The translations under genes were made by a program, and so were the position numbers. From Lachnospiraceae bacterium (GTDB taxonomy: Bacteria; Bacillota; Clostridia; Lachnospirales; Lachnospiraceae), in assembly GCA_015056915.1 (NCBI GenBank), contig SVFK01000009.1:1-64000 (forward strand): a stretch of DNA of 64,000 nt, written 5' to 3'. The notes under the pieces are model-generated. The model ran no database searches, was not told the DNA's origin, and saw only the letters and a program-made list of their open reading frames with translations. The first letter of the stretch is position 1; each line of letters starts with the position of its first letter. Below, in pieces: positions 37,796 through 47,046 of this stretch.

Positions 37796-39766
37796 ATGGG
37801 AAACAATCATGAAATGAATCGGGAAAATATGCTAGATAAGGTTATTTCCATTGATTATGATTATCTTACCGGACTGGCAAGCCGTCGAGGCCTTTACGAT
37901 TACTACTATTCCTTGGATAAAGATAAGGTAGTACATGCAATGTTTATTGATATCGACAATTTCAAGCGTGTCAATGACGTTTATGGGCACAGTATGGGGG
38001 ACAAGCTATTAATCGGTATCAGTGAATTGATTCAATCCAATACGCAGGGCTTTACCTGTCGTATGGGTGGAGATGAATATGTTGTGCTATTTGATGGTGC
38101 CATTCCGGAAGAAGAAATGTGTGCTATTGCAGAGCGTTTATTGGCAGGCATGGAGCAAATGGACTACCGTAAGGATGTGCGCTCCCTGATTTCTTTGAGT
38201 ATTGGTATTGTGTTGGAGCAGCCGGTTTCACAGGCCTTAGATGAGGTTCTTGCCAAGTGTGATTCTGCCATGTATCAGGCAAAGTACGACGGTAAGAACC
38301 GATACACCATATATAAGGCTTATGATAAGACTATAGAGATTAATCGTAATATTGAATTGGAAATGGAAGCGGCACTGGAAAACGGTGAATTTCAAGTGTT
38401 TTTACAGCCTAAGATGAATATGCTTACCTCAGCAATTTACGGCGCAGAGGCCTTGTCGCGCTGGGTGCATCCAGTGGATGGTATAAGACATCCTGTTACT
38501 TATATTCCACTTTTTGAGAAGAATGGGTTTATTTCCAAGCTGGATATGTATGTCTATGAGCAGGTGTGTCGCATCAAAGCCGGATGGACAGGCAAAAGCT
38601 ATGAACATATTCCAATTTCCGTCAATATGTCAAGGTTGCATTTGTATAACCGTGATTTTCCCAATGTGTTAAAAAGCATTGCGGACAAGTATCAGATACC
38701 ACTGTCTGAATTGGAAATCGAGATTACGGAAAGTATTTTTATAAAGGATCATGAGGAGCTAATACGAATGGTGGATATTTTGAGAGAGCTTGGTTTTCTG
38801 GTATCCATTGATGATTTCGGTTCCGGTTTTTCTGCTTTGAACCTTTTAAAGGATTTAGCCGTTGATACCGTTAAGCTTGATAAGGAATTTTTGCAGGTTT
38901 CTTCTAATACGTCAAGAGGCAAGAAGGTTATTCGTAACGTGATTGGTCTGTGCCGTGACTTGAAAATAGACGTAGTAACAGAAGGTGTAGAGACAAAGGA
39001 GCAAATTGACTTTATTACCAGCTGTGGTTGTCCAATTGCGCAGGGCTTTTATTATTCCAAGCCTCTTCCTTTGGAGGATTTCGAGTTATTTGCGGAGGAA
39101 TATGCATCCAGTACCCTCAAGGGGTGCCGTTTCCCTCTTGATGGCAATCTTCTTTCTGAGGATGAGACTTTGGAGGGCGTTTATAACGGAGAAATGCCAA
39201 TTTATACGGATGGAATCTTTAAGGATTCCAAAGCATTTTATTTTCCGGGTGGAGAGGTCAGTGAGAATACGCTCCGCATTCCCAATGAAGTGCTGATTAG
39301 TGACAGCTTTACCATTTCCTTATGGATGAAGTCGGAAGTGAATCATCCATGGACATCTGCTTTTTATGTTAAGTTTGAAACAGGCTTTTGCAGTATTATG
39401 CCTTATGCATGGGACAGTGTTTCTTCTTTTCGAGTACGTGATTCCAAGGAGGTGTATGGCTGGTATGACGTTAGCGCTTGTCCGCTGTTGCCGGGAAACT
39501 GGTATCATTATGTGGCTACTTATAATTCTAAGACAGAGCAGGCAGTTGCCTTCATTAATGGAGAGGTCGTAGGAGTGCTTCAGAATATTCCAATCAATCG
39601 ATTTGTGAAAACTATTATGTTGGGCGGAGATGCCTATCAGCAATCCTTTAAGGGTAACTTGTGTGAACTTATCATATATAATGAAACAAAGGATTATGAT
39701 TTTGTGAACGAGTTGCATCAGTCATATGTTCAAAGAGAGGATTTTGTCGCCAAATTAACGGAGTAA
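37796..39766 (+). CDS. GGDEF-EAL protein with C-terminal LamG-like domain
   Basis: A 656-residue protein. The GGDEF domain (about 20-175) has [10 protein letters not shown] near residue 91, a GGDEY variant likely still active. The EAL domain (about 190-435) has [25 protein letters not shown] and EGVETKEQ, so phosphodiesterase residues seem kept. Residues about 475-650 form a LamG/concanavalin-A-like fold: [44 protein letters not shown] and MLGGDAYQ. No signal peptide or membrane helix is seen. A lectin-type domain on a cytosolic c-di-GMP enzyme is odd; it may sense an intracellular glycan or sugar polymer. The gene starts at ATG 37796 and lies beside glycosidase genes and exonuclease III. Confidence 0.85.
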   Translation: MGNNHEMNRENMLDKVISIDYDYLTGLASRRGLYDYYYSLDKDKVVHAMFIDIDNFKRVNDVYGHSMGDKLLIGISELIQSNTQGFTCRMGGDEYVVLFDGAIPEEEMCAIAERLLAGMEQMDYRKDVRSLISLSIGIVLEQPVSQALDEVLAKCDSAMYQAKYDGKNRYTIYKAYDKTIEINRNIELEMEAALENGEFQVFLQPKMNMLTSAIYGAEALSRWVHPVDGIRHPVTYIPLFEKNGFISKLDMYVYEQVCRIKAGWTGKSYEHIPISVNMSRLHLYNRDFPNVLKSIADKYQIPLSELEIEITESIFIKDHEELIRMVDILRELGFLVSIDDFGSGFSALNLLKDLAVDTVKLDKEFLQVSSNTSRGKKVIRNVIGLCRDLKIDVVTEGVETKEQIDFITSCGCPIAQGFYYSKPLPLEDFELFAEEYASSTLKGCRFPLDGNLLSEDETLEGVYNGEMPIYTDGIFKDSKAFYFPGGEVSENTLRIPNEVLISDSFTISLWMKSEVNHPWTSAFYVKFETGFCSIMPYAWDSVSSFRVRDSKEVYGWYDVSACPLLPGNWYHYVATYNSKTEQAVAFINGEVVGVLQNIPINRFVKTIMLGGDAYQQSFKGNLCELIIYNETKDYDFVNELHQSYVQREDFVAKLTE

Positions 39767-39785
39767 AAGTGGGAAAGGAAGAGCA

Positions 39786-40541
39786 ATGAAACTGGTATCA
39801 TGGAATGTAAATGGTCTTAGAGCATGTATGCAAAAGGGATTTATGGATTTTTTCGAAGAGACGGATGCCGACATTTTCTGTCTGCAGGAGACGAAGCTTC
39901 AGGCAGGGCAGTTGGACATGGAGCTTCCCGGATATTATCAATATTGGAATTATGCGGAGAAAAAGGGTTACTCCGGCACGGCACTTTTTACGAAAAAGGA
40001 ACCGTTACAGGTGACTTACGGTATTGGAGTGGAGAAGCATGACCATGAGGGGCGTGTGATTACGGCAGAATATGAAACATATTTTGTGGTGACGGTGTAC
40101 ACGCCGAATTCCCAGCGGGAACTGACGAGACTGGATTATCGTATGAAGTGGGAGGAAGCCTTTTTACAGTATCTGAATGAGTTGAAGGCGAAGAAAAGTG
40201 TGATTTTCTGCGGAGATTTGAATGTGGCACATCAGGAAATTGACTTAAAGAATCCCAAGAGCAACCGGCACAATGCAGGCTTTACTGATGAAGAGAGGGC
40301 GTGCTTTAGCAAGGTGCTGGAGAATGGTTATGTTGATACATTCCGTCATTTCTATCCGGACGTGACAGAGGTATATTCCTGGTGGTCCTATATGTTTCAG
40401 GCCCGTGCCAAGAATGCCGGATGGCGTATTGATTACTTTGTGGTGTCTGAGGATATGCAGGATAAATTGACAGACGCCAAGATTCACACACAGGTACTTG
40501 GTTCGGACCATTGTCCTGTGGAGCTGACGTTTGAACCATAG
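39786..40541 (+). CDS. xth: Exodeoxyribonuclease III
   Basis: A 251-residue apurinic/apyrimidinic endonuclease and 3'-5' exonuclease. [26 protein letters not shown] with the metal-binding Glu, [13 protein letters not shown], and the C-terminal GSDHCPVEL with the catalytic His-Asp pair are all present. Length is normal for the family. It begins 19 bases after the c-di-GMP gene and 34 bases before the GH36 gene, so it may be cotranscribed with both. It contributes to base excision repair alongside the glycosylase at 42841. Confidence 0.93.
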   Translation: MKLVSWNVNGLRACMQKGFMDFFEETDADIFCLQETKLQAGQLDMELPGYYQYWNYAEKKGYSGTALFTKKEPLQVTYGIGVEKHDHEGRVITAEYETYFVVTVYTPNSQRELTRLDYRMKWEEAFLQYLNELKAKKSVIFCGDLNVAHQEIDLKNPKSNRHNAGFTDEERACFSKVLENGYVDTFRHFYPDVTEVYSWWSYMFQARAKNAGWRIDYFVVSEDMQDKLTDAKIHTQVLGSDHCPVELTFEP

Positions 40542-40575
40542 AAATAGTAAATAATCAATAAGAGAGGTATAAGTT

Positions 40576-42681
40576 ATGGTATCTGTGATAAGCACATATG
40601 AATTTGCAGATATGAAGGTTGTGTATCTGCAGGATGAGGAGAGTAAAGCGGTAGGAATGTATTTGTTGCCGGGCGACATGGAGCCGCTGCCTTTTGCCGA
40701 GAAGAGACAGGAATTGGAGTCTTTGGTGCAGGTCAAATATGTAGGTGACACCTATCTTGGCAGTTATGCGGGTGGAATGACCTTAAGACAGGGAGAGTCT
40801 GCCAAGCGTATGTGTTTGAAAGAGCAAAAAGAGGAACGTGCGGAAACCTATCGGGAAATCATCACGGTATTAGAGGATGCCCGCGGGTATGAGGCAGTGC
40901 ATCATCTGAGATGGTATTATGATGAGCAGAGTGTAGAGGTCTTCACTGATTTTAATAATGTTTCAGGAGAGATGGTGGAGTTGGAAATGCTTTCCAGCTT
41001 TTCCATGGGAGGCTTGACTCCCTTTACGGCAGGTGATGCTCATGACAGTCTGCAGGTACATAGAATCCGCAGTGTGTGGAGTATGGAGGGACGTGTGGAA
41101 ACACGTTCTGTGGAAGATTTGCAGCTGGAACCGTCGTGGGCATATCATGCAGTCCGCTGTGAGCGATTTGGACAGGCCGGTTCCATGCCGGTGAACCGTT
41201 TCTTCCCTTTTGCAGCTGTGGAGGATACTGCCAATGATGTCATCTGGGGAGTACAGCTTGCACATAATGCTTCCTGGCAAATCGAGCTTTACCGCAAGGA
41301 CGATGGTTTGTCAATGTCCGGTGGTCTGGCAGATGCTGATTTCGGACATTGGAAGAAGCAAATAAGAAGAGGTGAAAGTTTTACCACCCCTAAGGCGATA
41401 TTGTCTGTTTGTCAGGGCGGTCTGGACAGCTTGTGTCAGCGTTTGACACAGGCAGGAGATAAATATTTTGAGGAAGGTCCCGAAGGGAAAACCAATCTGC
41501 CCATTATTTTTAATGAGTACTGCACGACTTGGGGATGCCCCTCACATGAAAATATTTCCGGCATAGTGGATGTGATTCGCGATAAGGGCTTTGATTATTT
41601 TGTAATCGATTGCGGATGGTTTAAGGAGGAAGGTGTTCACTGGGATATTTCCATGGGTGACTATGTGGTGTCCGAGGATTTGTTCCCGGACGGATTAGAC
41701 AAAACCATTGATGTCATTAAGGCAGCAGGCATGAAACCGGGTATTTGGTTTGAAATCGACAATGTGGGAAGTGCAGCGCGAGCATATCAGCTTACGGATC
41801 ACCTGTTAAAGAGAGACGGTCATACCTTAACCACAACTATGCGTCGGTTCTGGGATATGAGACAGGAATGGGTGCAGAATTACCTGACTGAAAGGGTAAT
41901 TGATATGATTAAGAAATATCATATCGAATATGTGAAGATGGATTATAATGACAGTATTGGAGTGGGCTGTGATGGAGCAGAATCCTTAGGTGAGGGCCTG
42001 CGACAGAATATGGAGGCATCTGTCGGATTTATTCGTCGCATGAAGCAGGAAATTCCCGGTCTGATTTTGGAGAATTGTGCTTCGGGCGGACATAAATTGG
42101 AGCCTTTAATGATGTCGGAATGCAGTATGGCTTCCTTCTCAGATGCCCATGAATGCGAAGAAATTCCGGTAATAGCAGCCAATCTCCACAGAACGATTCT
42201 TCCCTGTCAGAGCCAGATATGGTGCGTAATTCGCAAGGAGGATTCTTTAAAGAGAATTGCCTATTCTTTGATTAACACTTTCTTAGGAAGAATGTGTCTC
42301 TCAGGAGATGTGACTGAATTATCCAAGGAGCAGTGGCAGCTGATAGATGATGCTATGGCTTTCTACAGGAAGATTGCTCCAAGCATACGCAAGGGCTACA
42401 CCACATTCTATGGCAGTACCATTACCAGCTATAGACATCTGGAGGGCTGGCAGGGTATTTTGCGAGAAGGAACAGATGGAGAAGCCTTTGCTGTATTACA
42501 TATGTTTAATGGTAAGCTTGAGAGAATGGAGATGGAGCTGCCCGCAGAATATGAGATAGAAGGGGTGTATGCGGCTCATACCATTGACAGTAACAATATG
42601 TGGACGGAAGGCAATAAATTATATTACATGCCGGATGACAATATGCAGGCTGCTGCAGTGAGACTTCGCCGGGTAAAATAA
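40576..42681 (+). CDS. Glycoside hydrolase family 36, alpha-galactosidase-like
   Basis: A 701-residue cytosolic enzyme. The N-terminal beta-sandwich (about 1-290) precedes a barrel with YFVIDCGWFKEEGVHWD, KPGIWFEIDN, the nucleophile Asp in YVKMDYNDS, and the acid/base neighbourhood LENCASGGHKL and SFSDAHE. This fits GH36 melibiases, which hydrolyse alpha-galactosides such as melibiose or raffinose. The motifs differ somewhat from E. coli and Bacillus enzymes, so alpha-N-acetylgalactosaminidase activity is possible. It starts at ATG 40576 after GAGAGG and is followed by a strong terminator. Confidence 0.88.
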   Translation: MVSVISTYEFADMKVVYLQDEESKAVGMYLLPGDMEPLPFAEKRQELESLVQVKYVGDTYLGSYAGGMTLRQGESAKRMCLKEQKEERAETYREIITVLEDARGYEAVHHLRWYYDEQSVEVFTDFNNVSGEMVELEMLSSFSMGGLTPFTAGDAHDSLQVHRIRSVWSMEGRVETRSVEDLQLEPSWAYHAVRCERFGQAGSMPVNRFFPFAAVEDTANDVIWGVQLAHNASWQIELYRKDDGLSMSGGLADADFGHWKKQIRRGESFTTPKAILSVCQGGLDSLCQRLTQAGDKYFEEGPEGKTNLPIIFNEYCTTWGCPSHENISGIVDVIRDKGFDYFVIDCGWFKEEGVHWDISMGDYVVSEDLFPDGLDKTIDVIKAAGMKPGIWFEIDNVGSAARAYQLTDHLLKRDGHTLTTTMRRFWDMRQEWVQNYLTERVIDMIKKYHIEYVKMDYNDSIGVGCDGAESLGEGLRQNMEASVGFIRRMKQEIPGLILENCASGGHKLEPLMMSECSMASFSDAHECEEIPVIAANLHRTILPCQSQIWCVIRKEDSLKRIAYSLINTFLGRMCLSGDVTELSKEQWQLIDDAMAFYRKIAPSIRKGYTTFYGSTITSYRHLEGWQGILREGTDGEAFAVLHMFNGKLERMEMELPAEYEIEGVYAAHTIDSNNMWTEGNKLYYMPDDNMQAAAVRLRRVK

Positions 42682-42713
42682 GTTACGCATAATTAAAAAA
42701 GAGGAACAATTAT

Positions 42714-42769
42714 AATAACCGTCTGTGTGACTGACGATATCATATCATCGCACGCAGGCGGTTATTTTT
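42714..42769 (+). terminator. Intrinsic terminator after the GH36 gene
   Basis: AATAACCGTCTGTGTG (42714-42729) pairs with CACGCAGGCGGTTATT (42751-42766) through Watson-Crick and G-U pairs and is followed by TTT. It separates the carbohydrate genes from the DNA repair genes. Confidence 0.8.
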
Positions 42770-42840
42770 GTTACTTTCAAACACACTGATAGTATGATAA
42801 AATAAGCATTAGATTGTATATGGGAGCAACAACAAGATAC

Positions 42841-43554
42841 ATGAAAACTACGGAAAAAGAGAGCATGAACGAGCAATATGATATTCACACAAAGGAACAG
42901 GAGTCTCCCCGTCTGCCCAGAGAGTTTTTTGTGCGAGACGGACTAACTGTTGCCAGGGAGCTGTTGGGTAAGATTCTGGTACACCATACTCCTTATGGAG
43001 TCATCCGCGGCATTATTACAGAAGTAGAAAGCTATATGGGCGAGACGGATAAGGCTTCTCATACCTACGGAGGTAAGCGCACCAAACGCACAGAGCCTAT
43101 GTACCATATTGGGGGAACCTCCTACGTGTATCTGATATATGGCATGTATAGTTGCATGAATATTGCCTGTATGGGAGAGGGGATTCCACAGGCAGTGCTG
43201 CTTCGAAGTGTGGTTCCGGCAGATGAGAGGTCCCGGCACATTATGACAAAGCTGCGATTGGAGCCTTTAAACCGCAGGCAGCTCAAGAAAGGGCACGTAC
43301 CGTATACGGAAGCAACATTACCTGATAGTTTGAAAAAGCATCTGGCTGACGGTCCCGGCAAAATGTGTATTGCCATGAATATTACCGGAGCAGATAATGA
43401 TATTGATATGGTGAGTAGTGAGCAGTTTTATGTAACAGAGGGGCTTACGATAATGTCAGAGCAGATTGAAGTCGGCAAGCGTATCGGGATTGATTATGCA
43501 GAGGAAGCAGCAGAATATTTGTGGCGTTTTTATGTGAAGAAGCTACCCTCATAA
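42841..43554 (+). CDS. DNA-3-methyladenine glycosylase, AAG/MPG type
   Basis: A protein of about 237 residues of the alkyladenine glycosylase family that excises alkylated purines and hypoxanthine. Typical segments are LPREFFVRDGLTVARELLGKILVH, GIITEVESYMGETDKASHTYGGKRTKR with the catalytic Glu, and YLIYGMYSCMNI. The C-terminal LADGPGKMCIAM is the family marker. Alternative starts are 42820, 42841 and 42865; none has a strong ribosome binding site, so the N-terminus is uncertain. It is followed after 43 bases by addB, suggesting a repair operon. Confidence 0.85.
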   Translation: MKTTEKESMNEQYDIHTKEQESPRLPREFFVRDGLTVARELLGKILVHHTPYGVIRGIITEVESYMGETDKASHTYGGKRTKRTEPMYHIGGTSYVYLIYGMYSCMNIACMGEGIPQAVLLRSVVPADERSRHIMTKLRLEPLNRRQLKKGHVPYTEATLPDSLKKHLADGPGKMCIAMNITGADNDIDMVSSEQFYVTEGLTIMSEQIEVGKRIGIDYAEEAAEYLWRFYVKKLPS

Positions 43555-43597
43555 GCAGATATTTTGATGAAAAGAAATCAGAGACAGGAACAAAAGG

Positions 43598-46500
43598 ATG
43601 AGTCTACAATTTTATTTTGGCCCCTCAGGTGCGGGCAAAAGCAGACAATTATATGAAGAAATCATCAGACGTGCACTGGATAATCCGCGACAAAATTTCT
43701 TTGTGATAGTCCCGGATCAATTCACCATGCAGACCCAGAAGGATATGGTAACTCTATCTGAGCGGGGCGGCATTATGAACATTGATGTTTTAAGCTTCGG
43801 GCGACTTACGCATCGTATTTTGGAGGAGGTCGGTCATCAGGATATTCCGGTGTTGGATGATACCGGCAAAAGCCTTGTATTGCAAAAGGTAGCATCCGAT
43901 TTGAGGGAGGAGCTGCCCACATTAGGAGGTCTGCTTCACAAGCAGGGCTATATTCACGAAGCAAAAAGTGCTATTTCGGAATTTATGCAGTACGGCATCG
44001 GTGTAGATGATGTGGATAAATTGATTGGATATGCCTCTCAAAAAGGTGAACTGGTACATAAGCTGAAGGATTTGAAAACCTTATATAGAGGCTTTGTGGA
44101 TTATATTCACGGCAATTTTATTACCACCGAGGAGAAACTGGATGTACTCAGGCGCTCTCTGCATAAGTCGAAGCTCTTGCCCGGAAGTGTGGTAGTTTTT
44201 GACGGCTTTACCGGTTTTACGCCCATACAGAACCGATTGATTCAGGAGCTTATGAGCATTTGTGCAGAAACGATTATAACGGTAACGATTGGTTCCGAAG
44301 AAAATCCGTATAAGACGGATAGCGAACAAAGATTGTTCCATTTAAGCAAAAAGACGGTGGCGGATTTACAGAAGTTAGCTAAGGAAGCCGGTGTATCTCG
44401 CAAGGAGGATGTGTTTATTCCGGCAGGTGCCCGTTTCTGTGAGGCTCCGGCACTAAAACATCTGGAGCAGAATCTCTTTCGTTACACTTATGAGCCGTAT
44501 TCTGCAAAGCAGGAGGAAATTCAGCTTTTCGAGACAGTAACACCCAAGGATGAGGTGCATCAGACAGGACTGTATATTCGTGAATTAGTGCAGAAGGAAG
44601 GGCTGGCATACCGGGATATTGCAATTATCACAGGGGATCTGGAGGGCTATGCACCTTATGTGGAAACGGAATTTGCGAGACTGGATATTCCCTGCTTTAT
44701 TGACAGAACCAGAGGGATTGTACTAAATCCTATGATTGAATATATCAAAAGTGCACTGGAGCTGTATTTGAAGGATTTCTCCTATGAGGCGGTATTCCAT
44801 TATTTGCGAAGTGGATTGGCAGATATTGAACGGGAAGAAATTGATGAACTGGAAAATTATATTCTCCAGACAGGCTTGCGGGGGTACCACAAGTGGAGTC
44901 GAATGTTCACCCATAAAACGGCGCAGATGCAGAATGATGAGGAACCCTTACAACGCTTAAATGCAGTGCGTGACAAAATGATGGCACAGGTTGAGATGTT
45001 TCAGGGGAAGAAGCAGGAAAAGACCAAGACTTATGTAAACCAACTGTATGATTTTCTGGAATGGAATCAGGTACAGAAGAAGCTGTCCTTGTATGAGGCA
45101 CGTTTTCAGGAAAAGGGACAACTCTCCAAGGCAAAGGAATATGCGCAGATTTATCGACTTGTTATGGAGCTGTTAGAGCAGGTCTATGAATTGTTGGGAG
45201 AGGAAACCATATCTCTGCAGGAATTTGCTGATATTTTGGAGGCAGGCTTTGGTGAGATTGAGGTAGGGACCATTCCTCAGAATGTGGACCGCGTGTTGGT
45301 GGGAGATATGGAGCGTACCCGCCTGAAACAGGTGAAGGTGCTGTTTTTCATGGGAATGAATGATGGAAATATTCCGAAAAGTGCTTCCAAGGGCGGCATT
45401 ATTTCCGATATCGATAGGGAGTTTTTACAGGAATCCGGTCTGGAACTGGCACCCAGCCCGAGACAACAAATGTATATTCAGAGATTATATTTATATTTAA
45501 ATATGACAAAGCCCTCCCATAAGCTCTTTCTGTCTTATTCTAAGATTAATAGTGCAGGTAAAAGTATTCGCCCGGCTTATTTAATTGATATGGTGTGTAA
45601 GCTGTTTCCGGCACTTACCATACAATACCCCCAGAATCGCAGTGCTATGGAACAGATTGTCACTCCCACGGAGGGCATGGGTTATCTGGCAGAGCAGCTG
45701 CGGGAGTATGTCAGCGGTACCTTAGACCAGGAAAGTACACAGGAATTCTTCACAATCTATGAGGCCTATGGCAGGGGGGAGATACAAGCCAATCGCTCTC
45801 TGTTGACAGAGGCGGCCTTTAAGCGATATCAGGAGTCAGGCTTGTCCAAGGCGGTGGCAAGAGCACTTTACGGCGTGAATCTGGAAAATAGTGTTACCCG
45901 ATTGGAAACCTATGCAGCATGTGCCTACAGACATTTTCTGCAATATGGCTTAAGTCTGAAGGAACGTGAGGAATTCGGCTTTGAAGCAGTGGACATGGGT
46001 AACGTGTACCATGCTGTATTGGAAAGCTTTGCAGGGAAGCTTGCTGAAAAGAATTATACATGGTTTGATTTCCCGGAGGAATTTGCAGGGGAGGCTGTTG
46101 CGGAAGCGTTGGAGGCTTTGGCGGCAACCTATGGTGATACGATACTGTACAGCAGTGCCCGGAATCAATATGCGATTACCAGAATGGGTCGTGTACTGAC
46201 AAGAACAGTCTTAACTCTGCAGGAGCATTTACAAAAGGGAAGCTTTCTGCCTGATACCTATGAAATGTCCTTCCGTTTTGCGGATCAGTTGGAGAGTATC
46301 CATATTGAACTGTCAGAGCAGGAGAAAATGCATTTACAGGGAAGAATCGACCGAATAGACGTAGCAGAGGATAAAGAGCATGTATATGTGAAGGTCATTG
46401 ATTACAAATCCGGCAACAGGCAGTTTGACCTGGCGGCGTTGTATTACGGCTTGCAGCTACAGCTGGTGGTCTATATGAATGCGGCAATGGAAATGGAAGC

Positions 46501-47032
46501 CCGTAAGCACCCGGACAAAGAGGTGGTTCCGGCAGCATTGCTCTATTATCATGTGGATGACCCGATAGTGGAGACTTCCGTGGAAATGACGGACGAAGAA
46601 GTGAATCAAATGATACAGGAAAAGCTACGCATGCACGGTGTGGTAAATGGCCGGCCGGATATTGTGGAGCGGCTGGATCGATACATGCGGGATAAGTCCA
46701 CGGTGATTCCGGTAGAAAAGAAAAAGGATGGCAGCTTCTCTGCCCGCTCCTCTGTAATGAGTGAGGGAGAGTTGCAGATTGTTTCGAATTATGTAAACCA
46801 TAAAATCAAAGCTATCGGACAAGAAATTTTGGATGGTAAAGTCACTGTGAATCCTTATGTGAAAGGAAGCACAGATGCCTGTACCTATTGTGCTTACAAA
46901 AAGGTATGTGGCTTTGACAATAGCATCATGGGATATGAGAAGAGAAATCTTGCAGAGCTTGGCAGAGAAGAAGCCATGAAGCAGATGATAAAGACGATAC
47001 AGCCACAGGATGAGACAGAAGCAGAGGCTTGA
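43598..47032 (+). CDS. addB: ATP-dependent nuclease subunit B
   Basis: An 1144-residue partner of AddA in double-strand break repair. The N-terminal helicase-like domain starts FYFGPSGAGKSRQLY, a Walker A. The C-terminal nuclease contains IDRIDVAEDKEH and VIDYKSGNRQF with catalytic acids and Lys. An iron-sulfur cluster is indicated by one upstream Cys in YAACAYRHF and the trio in CTYCAYKKVC, as in B. subtilis AddB. Length is close to the B. subtilis protein. It ends 14 bases before the addA start. Assignment is firm. Confidence 0.96.
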   Translation: MSLQFYFGPSGAGKSRQLYEEIIRRALDNPRQNFFVIVPDQFTMQTQKDMVTLSERGGIMNIDVLSFGRLTHRILEEVGHQDIPVLDDTGKSLVLQKVASDLREELPTLGGLLHKQGYIHEAKSAISEFMQYGIGVDDVDKLIGYASQKGELVHKLKDLKTLYRGFVDYIHGNFITTEEKLDVLRRSLHKSKLLPGSVVVFDGFTGFTPIQNRLIQELMSICAETIITVTIGSEENPYKTDSEQRLFHLSKKTVADLQKLAKEAGVSRKEDVFIPAGARFCEAPALKHLEQNLFRYTYEPYSAKQEEIQLFETVTPKDEVHQTGLYIRELVQKEGLAYRDIAIITGDLEGYAPYVETEFARLDIPCFIDRTRGIVLNPMIEYIKSALELYLKDFSYEAVFHYLRSGLADIEREEIDELENYILQTGLRGYHKWSRMFTHKTAQMQNDEEPLQRLNAVRDKMMAQVEMFQGKKQEKTKTYVNQLYDFLEWNQVQKKLSLYEARFQEKGQLSKAKEYAQIYRLVMELLEQVYELLGEETISLQEFADILEAGFGEIEVGTIPQNVDRVLVGDMERTRLKQVKVLFFMGMNDGNIPKSASKGGIISDIDREFLQESGLELAPSPRQQMYIQRLYLYLNMTKPSHKLFLSYSKINSAGKSIRPAYLIDMVCKLFPALTIQYPQNRSAMEQIVTPTEGMGYLAEQLREYVSGTLDQESTQEFFTIYEAYGRGEIQANRSLLTEAAFKRYQESGLSKAVARALYGVNLENSVTRLETYAACAYRHFLQYGLSLKEREEFGFEAVDMGNVYHAVLESFAGKLAEKNYTWFDFPEEFAGEAVAEALEALAATYGDTILYSSARNQYAITRMGRVLTRTVLTLQEHLQKGSFLPDTYEMSFRFADQLESIHIELSEQEKMHLQGRIDRIDVAEDKEHVYVKVIDYKSGNRQFDLAALYYGLQLQLVVYMNAAMEMEARKHPDKEVVPAALLYYHVDDPIVETSVEMTDEEVNQMIQEKLRMHGVVNGRPDIVERLDRYMRDKSTVIPVEKKKDGSFSARSSVMSEGELQIVSNYVNHKIKAIGQEILDGKVTVNPYVKGSTDACTYCAYKKVCGFDNSIMGYEKRNLAELGREEAMKQMIKTIQPQDETEAEA

Positions 47033-47046
47033 TACAGGAGGCAGAG

